Notes: generated by a model not told the origin, from the sequence alone. A stretch of 64,000 nucleotides of DNA from Chamaecrista fasciculata (GCA_003254925.1 QANZ01020598.1:25582-89581), one strand, 5' to 3'; positions 24,739-38,724 are shown, counted from the stretch's first letter. Made by a program: numbers and translations.

Positions 24739-24843
24739 CCAATTTTGCTACAGTGAAAATAGCCTATATGTGTGATATGTTATAATATAAGTCTATACGT
24801 GTGATTATAAATTTTTCTTAGTCTACCGAGAAAAAAAAGTCCC
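24739..24843 (-). repeat. MULE1 right terminal inverted repeat
   Basis: This is the reverse complement of the left terminus, from the CAATTTTGCTACAGTG motif to CCGAGAAAAAAAAGTCCC at 24843. A few substitutions and one or two small gaps separate the two arms. Confidence 0.85.
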
Positions 24844-25430
24844 GACAACGACTCCGACGGCTTCGGCTCAGTACCAACGGTCCCTCCTTTTCCCTTTTTT
24901 CGATTTTTGATTTTTTTGTTTTTTGATTTTGGATGGTGGTGGAACGGTAAGGGGGAGGTTTGGAGAGGCGTTTCATTCTGTGTCCCATTTTGGTGACATG
25001 TTTGAAACCTCTCACTTTTTTCTTTGGTTTTCCACACCTCTTAGTTCCCCTTCCTCTAGAGAAGGTTTTCTTTTATTTGTCTATTTATTTTTCTTTGTTT
25101 TGTTGGAACAACTTTCCTCCAAATCGACACCTTTTGAAGAAGACTCTTGAAGATCCTCTCAAGTTTGAGCAGAGAGTTTGGGCTTAATGGTTTTCTTCTT
25201 CTTTGTTGTATATTTGGCTGAGAGTTGTTTTGATTTTTGTTTGGGTAGTTTAATTTCTTTAACCCTTGTGTGTTGCTTGAGGTGAAATTTTCTACCTAGA
25301 AGTTGTGTGAAGATCATCCTCTGCCAGCGTTCAGTGCCGGTTCTTACTGCCATCTAGTGTGTTGTCGGGTTGGTATTTCTTCATGGAGGCGCTGGTTCAT
25401 GGTGTTCTAGGGAGTTTAGGGTTGTGTTTT
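24844..25430 (+). repeat. Second copy of the LINE leader sequence
   Basis: By eye this is homologous along its length to 14020-14660. It shares GGCTTCGGCT, ACCAACGGT, CACCTCTTAGT, AGAGAAGGTTT, TTTTGAAGAAG and CCCTTGTGTGTTGCTTG in the same order and orientation. It abuts the right end of MULE1 directly. No poly(A) tail or target duplication was found at its right edge. It contains no protein I can support. Confidence 0.75.
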
Positions 25431-25460
25431 TAGGTTTGGTTTGTTCCCTTTTGAAAAAAT

Positions 25461-25798
25461 TTATTATTTGGTCATTGAATTTATATCGAGTCAACTAATT
25501 AGTCATTAAATAATCAAAATATACTACTCAATTTTTGAATTATTAAAATTGTTGATGATTTGGTCCCTGGGTCAAATTCAGGGACTAAAAAAATGAAAAT
25601 TTAGCACAAATGTAGATACTAAATATTATAAATTTTGTACAAATTTAAGAATAAAAAACATAAAAATTTGTTCAAAGTCAGGAACTAAATCATTACTAGG
25701 GAGAAAATGGTTGACAAATAAAAAATTTCAGGGAGCAAAACGTATATTTCAATTATCTAATAACTAATTAGTTAATTCAATATAAATTTATGAATCGA
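25461..25798. mobile_element. Small TIR element (MITE-like)
   Basis: An inverted repeat of about 45-60 bp (arms near 25472-25514 and 25747-25792, including AACTAATTAGT in both) encloses about 230 bp of AT-rich, non-coding sequence with GGTCCCTGG motifs. No matching target duplication was found, so family and exact ends are open. Confidence 0.45.
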
Positions 25799-25884
25799 AT
25801 TATAGGTTCTCTCTTTATCTAAAATATTTAATTACACCAATCAGAAAAAAAGAGATTAGGGTGGCTACAAAGTGCGAAGCCATC

Positions 25885-26520
25885 TAGGGATGACAATTTG
25901 GATGAATATTTAGGATACCTTTCTGAGTCCACCTATAAAAAATATTTGATATTCGTTGGATAAGGTATGTGTATTGAAAAATAAAAAATCAACTATCTGG
26001 TATTCGTCCGAAATGAACGGATAGTTAGGGTACCCGGTATTCGATACCCTATAATATAAATATTTTATTATATTTTATAATTTTTTTTATATTTTTAATT
26101 AATTTATTTTAATTAACGGATATTGGGTATCGGATATCGGATATATTCGATTTTTGAATTAGGATATCCTACCATACATCCATTATTTTAGGGTATTTCG
26201 GATATTTAGGGTACTCGTCGGATACCGAATATCGAATACGGATAGGATACGGATATTGGAAAGAATAAACAGATACGGATACAGATAGTGATAAAATGAA
26301 CGGATATTGGGTATCAGATATCGGATATATTCGATTTTTGAATTAGGATATCCTACTATACATCCATTATTTTAGGGTATTTTAGGGTATTTCAGATATT
26401 TAGGGTACTGGTCAGATACCAGATATTGAATATGGATAGGATACGGATATTGGAGAGAATGAACAGATACAGATACAGATAGTGATAAAATGAGCGGATA
26501 CCCACCCATTGTCATCCCTA
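25885..26520. mobile_element. Non-autonomous hAT-like element
   Basis: A 636-bp segment has perfect 13-bp terminal inverted repeats TAGGGATGACAAT and a perfect 8-bp flanking repeat AAGCCATC (25877-25884, 26521-26528), the target size typical of hAT. Inside is a tandem duplication of about 184 bp (starting at about 26115 and 26299), made mostly of GGATATCGGATA-like short repeats. No coding sequence is present. Confidence 0.8.
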
Positions 26521-26619
26521 AAGCCATCTTTATCCCATCGACTATTCTAAATAGTAATTTTCCTCAAATAGTCAAATACCCTCACTTGAACTACACGTGT
26601 TTCACTTTTATTGTTTTCG

Positions 26620-28546
26620 AGTCTCTTTGGGAGCCTCCCCATCTCAATCTAATCTCATCTTAGATGTTGAGATGAGATGATGTTGTAATGGGATGAGATG
26701 AAATGATATATTGGTGTTTGGATGATTTGAAAGAAAATAATGTTAAATATGGTGTGAAATTATATAAAAGGGTATGTAATGATTGTGGTTAGGTGAAATA
26801 GGTTGTTGGATTTATTTATTTTGTATAGGAGTATGAATGGTAAGAAATAATGAAATGAGATTGAGATATTGAGATGAGATGAGATGAGATGATAGATGTT
26901 TGGTGGTGGGTTGGATGAGATGATGTTGAGATTAGATGCTCTTAGAAAGCGTGAGGATGAGATATTTTTGGATGAAGAGTTTAAGGTCCATCTCAATGGA
27001 TGAGATGATGGAGCAAAATAAAAATAATATTAAAATTATTTTAAGATTACAATTTGGTCCATAAATTTGAATCGATCCAATTAATTAATCCCTAACATGT
27101 GTAAATGATAACTCAGGCACAGTAGAAAATCCCAGCCATCAATAATTAAGTTTATTTATGAAATTCAACAACCAAAAAATAATAAACAATAGTTTGGGGA
27201 CTAGAATGAAAATAACATGAAAATTATTATAAACATACAATTTGGTCCACAACTTTGTATCGATCCAATGAATTGGTTCATAACTAATCTTGTAGTTTGA
27301 TAAACAAAATAAGACCAGAAATAGTTTTATTACTGAAACGAAACTAATCTCATAGTTTAAGGATCAGACTAGCAACAATGCCAACAAATGGGAAGATAAA
27401 AAATTATTTTAACTCCTTTTAATTTTTACACAAAAATTCATAAAATATATTGAAAAAAAGTATGGATTGAATTATATAATAGTAAAAAACATATAGGACT
27501 GTTGCAGTTTGGACTAAAAAATATAACAAATATTTTGCGGACCAAAATGCAACTCATCTCGTAATTTGAGTAAAAAATCTAACCATAAATAGTTTCATGA
27601 CCGAAACAAATAGAAGAACATTGAAACAATAAAAAACAAAACAACATTGCAATTTTTTTGCTACACATGATTCGAACAAAAAAAAAACTGACATGTGGAA
27701 ACTTGTGTATTTTTCCAACCAAAAAATAACCGTTGTTTCTCCACTATCCACAACGTATAATCATCGGATGATTTTGGAGATGAATATAGAACAAAAAATA
27801 GTTTGAGGACCAAAATGAAACTAATTGCATAGTTTGAGGAAAAGAAACTAAACAAAAAATAGTTTTAGGAGCCAAGAAAACTGAGCTCATAATTTGAGGA
27901 TCAAAATACTTATAAAAGTGAAGAGAATAGAAGAAAATTGTAACTTAAAAAATAATTTAAGGATTCAATTGTATATTTTACTCAAAACAAATAGAAGAAT
28001 ATTAGGATTAAAAAAGTTAACAACATTGCAATTGAACAAAAATAATTTTTGTTTAATTAAGTTAATATAAATATATATATAATACAATATATAACATTTA
28101 TATATATATATTTGAGAATTGAGAATGAGAGAGAGAATGAGAGAGATATAATATATATATATAATAACAATATATCTCTATATATATATATTTGAGAGAG
28201 AGATGTGTGTGAAGGAGAGAGAGAGGTGTAAGTGAAAAAGAAAAAGAAAATTGATAAGAAATGATAGATAGAGAGAGAAAATTATAAATGTAATAAATAA
28301 GGGTATGTAAATTACTATTTTGCCTATTTTCTTTTATATTTGTATTAGAGTATAGGTAATCATAGGTATATGAGTAGGGATAGTTTAGTAAATGTAAGAG
28401 AAAATGAGATGATGTTATGGATGAGATAATGATGTGAATGAGATGAGATGAAAGTTCCACCAAACACCCAACCAGTTCATCCAATTCTAAAATGAGATGA
28501 TATTGAAATGAGATGAGATTGGGATTGAGAGGCTCCCAAACACACC
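26620..28546. mobile_element. Non-autonomous TIR element rich in GAGATGA repeats
   Basis: Both ends carry TTTGGGAGCCTC in inverted orientation (26626-26637 and about 28530-28541), followed inward by CTCAATC...ATCTCATCT repeats. The interior is AT-rich and non-coding with TA and GA microsatellites (28060-28240). The right edge is followed by TTA, as for PIF/Harbinger elements, but the left edge lacks a matching TTA, so the superfamily is uncertain. It ends about 240 bp before the RPS4 promoter motifs. Confidence 0.55.
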
Positions 28547-28783
28547 CTTAATCTTTTCAAACAACCCTAGTCATTTTATCAAACAAGGACGTTCATGTAA
28601 ATTCACGGTCATTCTTAAAAGTTTGTGTGGGACCAATTTGAAACATGACAAAAACATATAAGACCAATTTGAAATAAATGAAAGAAAAGATACCAATTTG
28701 AAATCTACCCCATACATAAGGGACCTATTTGAGTCTTTGGCCTAATACTAAATATTAGTTGAAATTTAAAAGTGGCCAAGAGA

Positions 28784-28803
28784 AGCCCAAATTCGGCCCA
28801 AAA
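28784..28803 (-). promoter_or_regulatory. Paired site II motifs of the RPS4 promoter
   Basis: AGCCCAA (28784-28790) and GGCCCAAAA (28795-28803) read TTGGGCC and TTGGGCT on the minus strand, 10 bp apart. Such site II elements (TGGGCY) are bound by TCP factors and are common in plant ribosomal protein promoters. They lie about 210 bp before the ATG. Confidence 0.7.
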
Positions 28804-28887
28804 CACTGTAAACTGCATGATCCGATTCGCTTCAAGTAAGGATCCGAAAAAGCATTTTTGTTTAGGTTAGGTTTATTAAAAAGGTAT

Positions 28888-28896
28888 CTAGGGTTT
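28888..28896 (-). promoter_or_regulatory. Telo-box of the RPS4 promoter
   Basis: CTAGGGTTT (AAACCCTAG on the other strand) lies about 90 bp downstream of the site II pair and is followed by a pyrimidine-rich GCTGTCTCACCCTCTTGCTC leader. The site II plus telo-box pair is the usual module of growth-linked translation genes in plants. Confidence 0.75.
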
Positions 28897-29011
28897 TGCT
28901 GTCTCACCCTCTTGCTCACTGGCCACCTTCACCATTCACACACATTCACGCTCGCAGGTCGAGCCGCAGCTCAGGCTGAGCTTTGATTTCTGACCTCAAG
29001 CTTCTACAACC

Positions 29012-31395
<2,384 letters not shown>

Positions 31396-32362
31396 ATTTG
31401 ATAACATAATCTTGTTGGACAGTTTATCTATTATTAGATTGTCTGAAGACTAAGCTTTGCTGGTTTAAGAATTACTAGTTGTTTATTTTTTAGTCAACAG
31501 TACAATTTTGAACTGGTTTCATGTGATTTTATGAGTGAGATGTCCTTGATTTAAAACGTTTTTTGTCAATCGCATATCAAAGTTCTTGTTGCACTAATTT
31601 TCTGTTATATTTTTGGTATAACAAAACCCAAGTCTCTTGAGATGTTTATGTGATAACTTTTCTGATATGGTAGAGTAGCATGCAGTCATGCACCATTGTG
31701 ATTATAGGTGTTTTTCTTATTTGGTTGCTAATAGTACAATTTTGACCCAATTAGATAAAAAAAATTCATCAAGAGTAACTTGTAATTATAATTTTGTTGC
31801 ATTTGGAGTTAAAATGAGAGAGACATGATTAAATTTAAATAAGCATTTTCTTGCATTTGGAGTTAAAATGAGAGAGACATTATTAAATTTAAATAAGCGA
31901 TTTATTTTTAAGCTCGATTTTATGTTTGATGTGATTTTGTTTGTTGATGACTTTAATTAGACAAAAAAAGAACTTATCAAATTTAACCTAAAATTTTGAT
32001 TTAATTGCATTTGAGTTTGGAAGAAGAGAAATATGATCATATTAGGGATTAAATCAGAACTTTAAGTAAATATTAGAGACCAAATTAGATTTTTGACCTT
32101 TACATTTGTGTATTAAGCTAGTAAAAGTTTAGTCGTTCCCAAAAAAAACATTAATGTTTTTTACAGCAAAATACTTGGTGTATTATATAGAAGTTAAAAA
32201 GTTGAATTTTTTATATCGCTAATATTACTTATATTTTTGTTATAAGATTCTTGAAGGTAAGAGTTTTTATATTCTCTCTCTTTCATTAGTAAGATTACTA
32301 GATATAAGAACTTTTTATGAAAATTTAGCTCTTATGTGAATCTCAGTAGGTTATTATATTGT
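31396..32362. other. Intergenic stretch 3' of RPS4
   Basis: AT-rich, without coding potential. The first 200 bp probably holds the RPS4 3' untranslated region. A unit of about 55 bp with TTGCATTTGGAGTTAAAATG occurs twice in tandem (about 31797 and 31852). Confidence 0.5.
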
Positions 32363-32967
32363 GAAATTGGATCCTTTGAAATTAGATTATCTAGAGTTCT
32401 CTGTATTTGAGCCATTTTTAATCGTTCGATTTCTTGCTCGTCGTTGAGATCTTGACACGTGGCAAACTCATTTAACAAAACGCACAGTTTCAGGGTCTTC
32501 GTTGGCTGGGCGATCCAATATAGAGGATTGCACAGAGCCATTGATTACAGAGGATCCGAGTCTAGAAATTGGATCTTCTGAAATTAGATTCTCTAAAGTT
32601 CTCTGTATTTAGGTCATTTTTAACTTTCTGATTTCTTGCTCGTCGTTGAGATCTTGACATGTGGCAAGCTCATTTAACAAAACGGACGATTTTATAGTCT
32701 TTGTTGGCAAGACGATCCAATACAGAGGACTGCACAGAGCCTCTGATTACAGAGGACCCGAGTCCAGAAATTGGATCCTCTGAAATTAGATTCTCTAAAG
32801 TTATCTGGATTTGGACCATTTTTAACTGTCTGATTTCTTGCTTGCCGTTGAGTCTTGACATGTGGCCAACTTATTTAACAAAACACACGATTTCATAGTC
32901 TTCATTGGCTGGACGATTCAATACAGAGGACTGCAGAGAGCCTCTGATACAAAGGATCCGAGTCCAT
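32363..32967. repeat. 202-bp tandem repeat, three units
   Basis: Units begin at 32363, 32565 and 32767, each with GAAATTGGATC, then a TCTGATTTCTTGCTCGTCG-type stretch, then a CAGAGGAT...CAGAGCC end. Copies are alike but carry scattered substitutions. No conserved open frame runs through them. Confidence 0.85.
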
Positions 32968-33577
32968 TATACCTTACCCTTATTATATGATTATTATTAT
33001 TTTTTTAAGAACAACACTCTTTGATAAGAGAATTTGATGATAACAGGTTCTTGAGAAATTAATCCTAAATTTTGGATTAACGGACATGCTAAGCAAGGCA
33101 TTTTATAATAGAGCTCACATTAGGTGAAATGTCAAGGCAGTTAGGAGCGTCACCAGAAATAGTTTCCAAGCACATGCCTCAGTTTTCCTTTTAAAAAATG
33201 CATTGACCTAAACAATTATATGTCACATATATAGACAACGATTGCAATGGAATCCAATGGCTCTTTGTTTTATTAATCACTTCTTCCCACTCTTCACTAT
33301 CAAGATTGGTAATGTTCAAGTTCTTTGCATACCATAGTTAAACTTTTATCATCAGAAATATTTGTCCTACTTCTACGTCACTAAACAAAGAATAAAAAGG
33401 TGTTAGTGCTCGTTATATTTTGACAAATAAATAATGATTTTTAAAATTTTAACATTCAAATTTAATTATATAGTAACATACAGAGAGACTGAATGTATAA
33501 ACTATAAAAGTCAAGTGTATGATAACTTGAACTCTTTCTATCATTACTCTTAAACATATAAATAACAATAAATATTA

Positions 33578-34041
33578 GAGTAAATTACACTTTGGTACCT
33601 TGTCTTATGGACTGGTTTCACTTTGGTACCCTGTTCTTTGCAGTGTTAACACTTTGATATCTAAATCTATTTTTTTGTTAAGTTTTGACGGTGAAGTCGT
33701 ACATGACCATCACGTGCACAGTAAAAACATTAAAATATCCATTTTTTACGATTCAAACAGTAAAACACTCCAAAATCCTCTCACTTCGAATCCCAGTGTT
33801 TTTTTTTTAATTTTTTTTGAATGTTTTAGCGTTTGAATCGTGAAAAATGAGAGAAAATTTGACATTTAGGTGTTTTTACTGTGCTCGTGCGACTTCACCA
33901 GTAAAACTTAGCAGAAAAATAAATTTGGGTACCAAAGTGTTAAAGATGTAAAGAACAGAGTACTAAAATGTCACTTTTAAAAGAACGAGATACTAAAGTG
34001 AAACCGGACCAAAGAATAGGGTACCAAAATATAATTTATCC
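33578..34041. mobile_element. Long-hairpin MITE, Mutator-type
   Basis: The 464-bp element has matching inverted ends (GAGTAAATTACACTTTGG / GGATAAATTATATTTTGG) and a perfect 9-bp flanking repeat TAAATATTA (33569-33577, 34042-34050), the size seen for Mutator-like elements. The inverted repeat continues far inward (for example TTTACGATTCAAAC against GTTTGAATCGTGAAA), so a transcript could fold into a hairpin of about 200 bp per arm. No protein is encoded. Confidence 0.8.
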
Positions 34042-34542
34042 TAAATATTAACTATTAAGTGTTAGGAGGATACAATTGAATAGTGTGTAAATACAAACAC
34101 AAAGGCACTGAAGAAAAACCAACCAACCGCTTGACCTGGACCCCATCTCCATTCCTCTTGAGTTATTTGGATTAATATTAAACTTATTTTTATCAAATTT
34201 TTTTTTAATCATCCCTATGGACAAGAGATATACTAATACTCTAACATGAGGAATTTTTAAGTATTTATGCTTTAGTATATAAAAGGCTTCACTGGGGTTT
34301 TTGAGTTTATGTGTGAAGAAGACGAATCTTTTAGGGAGGAGTCAACTTCCTTCCGTAACATAATAGGGCAAAATTATAAGAGTACCCATGTCTTCTTCTT
34401 TGTTGCTTTCTGCCATGGCAGGATCCAGCTTGTTGTTTTGCATGAAGTGCCATTAAAATAATTTTCAGATGGGAAGATGGATATATATAAAATGGAGTTG
34501 CAACTTGCAAGTAATTAAGAGAAGAAGAATTTGCAAGTGAGA
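34042..34542. other. Upstream region of the 92-residue gene
   Basis: No coding sequence is seen. GATATATATAAAATGG near 34481 offers a TATA box about 60 bp before the ATG at 34543, on the same strand. Confidence 0.4.
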
Positions 34543-35426
34543 ATGGAGAAGTTAAAGGGATGGAAGTACTTCAAGCACTTGTCTCTCTGCACAACAAAGA
34601 CTATACTTCTCAAAGTCACTTCACACTGCAGTTTCAAACCCAAGGGTAAGTGTCTAGCTTCTTGAAACTTATATGGTTTTGTTTGGATGTAAAATAACAG
34701 ATAGAGATATGAAGGAAAGGGAAGGTTTTGTTAAAACCTTATATTTGTTTGAGGGTTTATGATAAGGTAGTTGAAGATAACGAAGGGTTTTGTTTGATTG
34801 TTTGTCCACTTGAACTCTCAACCATTAAATTCAAATTTCTGTCTCAACATTTATGCTTGTATTCCTGTTAAAAAAATTGTTACACAGATCTCAAGACATC
34901 AATGAGTTATGAATTGGAGTGCTTGAACACTCCGATGCTCTATAAATAATCCTTTTAACTATTTCAAAGTCCTTAAATATCATATTTCCAGGTTCTACTT
35001 TGGAATTGGAAGATTTTGGAAGAGAAAGGAAATTAACATTAACCATCCCTTCCCTTTTCAACTCCCAAAATCATCTTTACTCCACTTTTAAAATTACCCA
35101 TGATTTATCACATGTTCAGACACATACAAAATTCAGTACCTGTGTTTCATATTAAGTGATAGTTGAAAAAATAGAGAACAGTATATAAGTTGAGTTGGTT
35201 TTTTTATAGCATTGTCCCTGATTTTCTGTTTGTTATGCTGTTGACTGCAGGGAAGAGGAATAAGCTTCTTGATCTTTATAAGGACTTGGAGTCTTGTGGG
35301 GAATATGAAGATATAAGAGTAATGTGGAGAATGATTCAATCTTCTTCTTCTTCTCAATATGGCTACATCACAAGGAAGAGAAATAATAGGTCTTCTTATT
35401 GGCTTCTCTGTTTTAGGCCAACTTGA
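34543..35426 (+). CDS. Small two-exon protein, 92 residues, function unknown
   Basis: Exon 1 34543-34645 (ATG in AGAATGGAG) and exon 2 35251-35426 join in phase (GT-AG borders). The product starts MEKLKGWKYFKHLSLCTTKT, is basic and Lys-rich, then has LLDLYKDLESCGEYEDIRVM, a Ser run, and ends RSSYWLLCFRPT. The CGEYEDIxVMWxMI block and the YWxxCFRPT end have the look of conserved motifs of a plant-specific small protein, but I cannot name the family. No signal peptide is obvious; the region at 18-28 is moderately hydrophobic. A TATA box lies just upstream. The open frame across a spliced junction and the motif-like C-terminus argue for a real gene. Confidence 0.65.
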
Positions 35427-36265
35427 ATTGTTTTGGGATATCAGAGACATATATAGTCCTAATAGTAGAAGAATCTTTTGGTATTTGATTTTGTACAGTG
35501 TTTGAGGTTTAAAGTGTGCTTGGTAGAAGTGGAAAATAGAATTCAAAGAAAAAGAATTGGTCATGTATACATAGTCAAATTCCATTCCACAACATTATTA
35601 GTTTTGCTACCATAGTTAAGTTAGGGACATAAAGTAAATGATCAAAGTTTCAAACCTGCAATAGAGTTTGGTTTAATTCCCCAATTAGAGAAGTAGGCCA
35701 CTACCTCCACTTTCTTCCATCGTATTCAAACCGCTAAAAATCACTAATCAACTCAGTTTCACTGTCACTATTGTGATTTCCCTTTCATAAACTAAGTTAC
35801 AATTCTATTACTGATACTTGCAGACTTGCTTGACTTTATAAGCTTCAATAATAGGCTTCTTCCATGTTAATCCTCTCTTCATGAATCAACATCATTGGAT
35901 GCATCATGATGAGGCTAGAGAGTTTCAAATGGTGAGCTTTCCTATTTATCCAATTCAACCTCATTCACCTACTTAAATGTCGGCTAATAACCCATTAATA
36001 ATCCATAGTTAATTATTAACCCATTAGTATTATACATGAAATGATTGATATGAATTGTGTTGTTTTAAATTTTGGAGTGCGATTAATTGAATTATGAGCC
36101 TTTTCACTTCAAGGGAGAAAACCCCTTTTGGAATATAATATTTTTCTTTCTCTCCTGTTTTTGTTGTATACTGATATCAATTCTAAACCAACTTGAGATT
36201 CCACTTATGTGTCTCAAAGGGATAAAGTTGAGAGGGTAAACAAAATAACCAAACACGATTAATTT
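35427..36265. other. Intergenic stretch before the ferritin A 3' end
   Basis: No gene or clear repeat is seen. This is ordinary AT-rich plant sequence between the 3' ends of the 92-residue gene (plus strand) and ferritin A (minus strand). Confidence 0.5.
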
Positions 36266-36497
36266 TTCTTAAAACTTGATTAGAATTCAAAGACGCACTG
36301 ATACTTTTATTCATAATATGCTGGCTTGTACAACAGATCACAAACTAGAACCATCACTCCCCTTCCTTGCCTACTACTTTACCTACGAGAGCATCATGCA
36401 CTAATGACTATCCTAAAAATATTGAACACAATCCCCAAACTAGAGAATCAACCAACAATGAACACGAACAGAGGGGTAGTAATCATATTCCATCTCC

Positions 36498-38491
36498 CTA
36501 GTGAAGAAGCTTTTGATCAAAATGCCAAACACCTGCAAAACATAACCACAAGATGCAATTCCCTTAGAACCCAACAATCTTTGATTATACCTGGGGCTTC
36601 AACATCAAGAAATATGTCAATGGAATTAATGACAAAATAGACAATATGCATACCATGACCCTTTCCAACCATTCTCAGTTGAGCCACATACTCTGCTATC
36701 TTCTTGATAGCTTCAACCTGTATGTAAAGGAACGGGAAAATGTTTTGACAGTCATTAGTCACATACTTTTCTCAACATAACTTTTCATTTTTATAGTTAA
36801 CTTTCAACAAAATCTCTGAGACTTTAGGTAACAAAGTTTGAGATTCTAGGTTCAGCTGAATCTCAAGCTTGCCAAGGGCTAAGGTAGACATGAAAAAAGA
36901 TGGCATCTATACCTGCTCAGCTAAAAACTCGCTCTCAATGAAGTCAGCCATTTGAGGATCATTGTTGCGATCTGCCACCTGTAATTCATAAAGGCCAAAG
37001 GAAGGAAATGATCTTAATTCACTAGCCAAGACATGCGCAGAAATATTGTATAATATTGTATATAGGAGTTAGGTAAGTTGCTCCAGTGTCTAAGGCATGG
37101 CGCACTGCAATTGGTGTTTGCCTACCAACACTGGAATTATTTTTTCCTGACACATGGAAATCTATTTAAAATATTTTAATACAGAACAATATGAATATCT
37201 TAAAATTCATATGTTGTAAGTGTCGTAGAAAACATAAAAATATTGGATTTTTCATTTATGTTAAACTCAAATGTGCATATGTTTCCAATAGTGATTTACT
37301 TACGCTGTGCACATTCAGAAGTTTCTCATTGACTAATTTCTCCAAAGAAAGAGCTAACTCCATAGCTGGATCAATCAAAAAAGGAAAACAAAAGAAAGTG
37401 TCAAAACAAATCATTGTTCCGCCAAGTAGATGCAATACAGAAATCAGAAAGCAAAAACATACATATTGAAAAAGCAAACGTACCATACAATGCATCACCC
37501 TTCTCCACATCATTAAATTCAGCGGGGGGGCTTATGATCGGGTGAAGAACCACTCGTCCACCACGAGTATTCTAAACAAACAAGAGTTACATGAGTCAGT
37601 TCATCATAATTATTGAATATAAAAACGTTTTAGTTTCTTGATGCAAAGTAAAACAGGGGAAAAGGAATTTTTCTAAACCTGAAATTTCATTAGCTTTTCA
37701 GCATGTTCTCTTTCTTCCTCACTTGATTCCTTGAAGAACCTGCGCGCAGCAAAATAGAACATGAGATTGCAAACTTATTTCAGAAATGGAAGAACAATAT
37801 AGTGTTTATGTTTCTTACTTTGCAAGGCCTTTCAGAGCCACGTTGTCCCTGTCAAAGTATGCAAACAAGGAGTGGTACACATAGGAGACGTTGTATTCCA
37901 CACTGTGATACACATTTACAAGGAAAAACATAGACTATTAGTGATGAAGAATAAGATAAACACAAACATTTCACAAAATAGAACATAATAGTATATGCAG
38001 ATCTTAAATCTGATTCTTAACAGTTCACATCGACGATATTTTGCAGAAAATCAATTGATCTGCTCACGTTATGCTCAGTTCAAACAGATGCGAAATACAA
38101 TCGGAAAAAACCACCGGAAGAAAACAAATTAAAATGCAAACGAGAGAAGTACGTACTTAATCTGCTCATTAATCGCAGCCTCGCACTCATCGGCGTAGTT
38201 CTGACGAGCCATGGAAACCTGAGGCGATATTGGAACGGCAAGAACGTCCTTCTTAACCTCCACAAACGGCTCAAATATGACGCCGGTGAGAGGCGAGGGA
38301 TCCGCCGTCGCGGCATAAACCTTGAAAATCCTGCTTCCTCCAGTCAGGTGAAGAAGGCTCAGAGAAGAAGAAGCAGAAGGCACAGAGAAAGCAAAACTCA
38401 AAGAAGAAGAAGAAGAAACGGATTTCTTCATAGAATCACCAATAATGGTAGAGAAAGCAAGGGAGGAAACGTTGGAAGATGCGACAGCCAT
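36498..38491 (-). CDS. Ferritin, chloroplast precursor (copy A)
   Basis: The gene encodes an iron-storage protein that assembles as 24-mers in plastids; the ferroxidase centre oxidises Fe(II) for storage. Eight exons on the minus strand: 38157-38491, 37819-37902, 37679-37739, 37484-37571, 37304-37365, 36913-36978, 36654-36717, 36498-36532; all phases fit and the product is 264 residues. The first 45-50 residues are a Ser-rich transit peptide ([16 protein letters not shown]), followed by the plant extension peptide ([20 protein letters not shown]). The four-helix core contains [50 protein letters not shown] (ferroxidase E and H) and [17 protein letters not shown]; it ends [14 protein letters not shown] and P1BS-like sites lie upstream. 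No defects are seen. A copy with the same exon layout lies 20 kb away on the same strand. Confidence 0.97.
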
Positions 38492-38609
38492 TTCGAGAGA
38501 ACACGAAAATGCGAATTTCAGAAAAGAGAGAGAGAAACGAGAGAAGAAGAATCAATGGCGGCACTGAGGCTAGATGTGAGGGATGAGGATGAAGGAGGGA
38601 CAAAGGCGG

Positions 38610-38617
38610 TATAAATA
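38610..38617 (-). promoter_or_regulatory. TATA-like element, ferritin A
   Basis: TATTTATA on the coding strand (TATAAATA on the plus strand) lies about 120 bp before the ATG. The same element is at the same place in copy B. Confidence 0.5.
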
Positions 38618-38724
38618 GTAGTGACGAAGGACATTTCCGTCGTTCCAGCTGGACAGATCTCTTCTGCAGACCGTCCGATCGGAAACCAAATGGACGGTGG
38701 ATATTGAAAAAAGGGAACGGGCGT

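Larger units (their letters stand above)
16605..24843 (+). mobile_element. MULE1: Mutator-like DNA transposon
   Basis: The 8239-bp element is bounded by terminal inverted repeats of about 105 bp, each starting GGGACTTTTTTTTCTCGG and roughly 90% alike by eye. It contains a transposase gene (plus strand, 18105-20804) and a PMD gene (minus strand, 21107-23645) facing each other, and six palindromic repeats just inside each terminus. The 9 bases outside each end (GCTGGATAT and GACAACGAC) do not match, so no target duplication is visible. The flanks belong to LINE-derived sequence on both sides. Both genes carry disabling changes, but the ends look usable if transposase were supplied by another copy. 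Confidence 0.85.
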
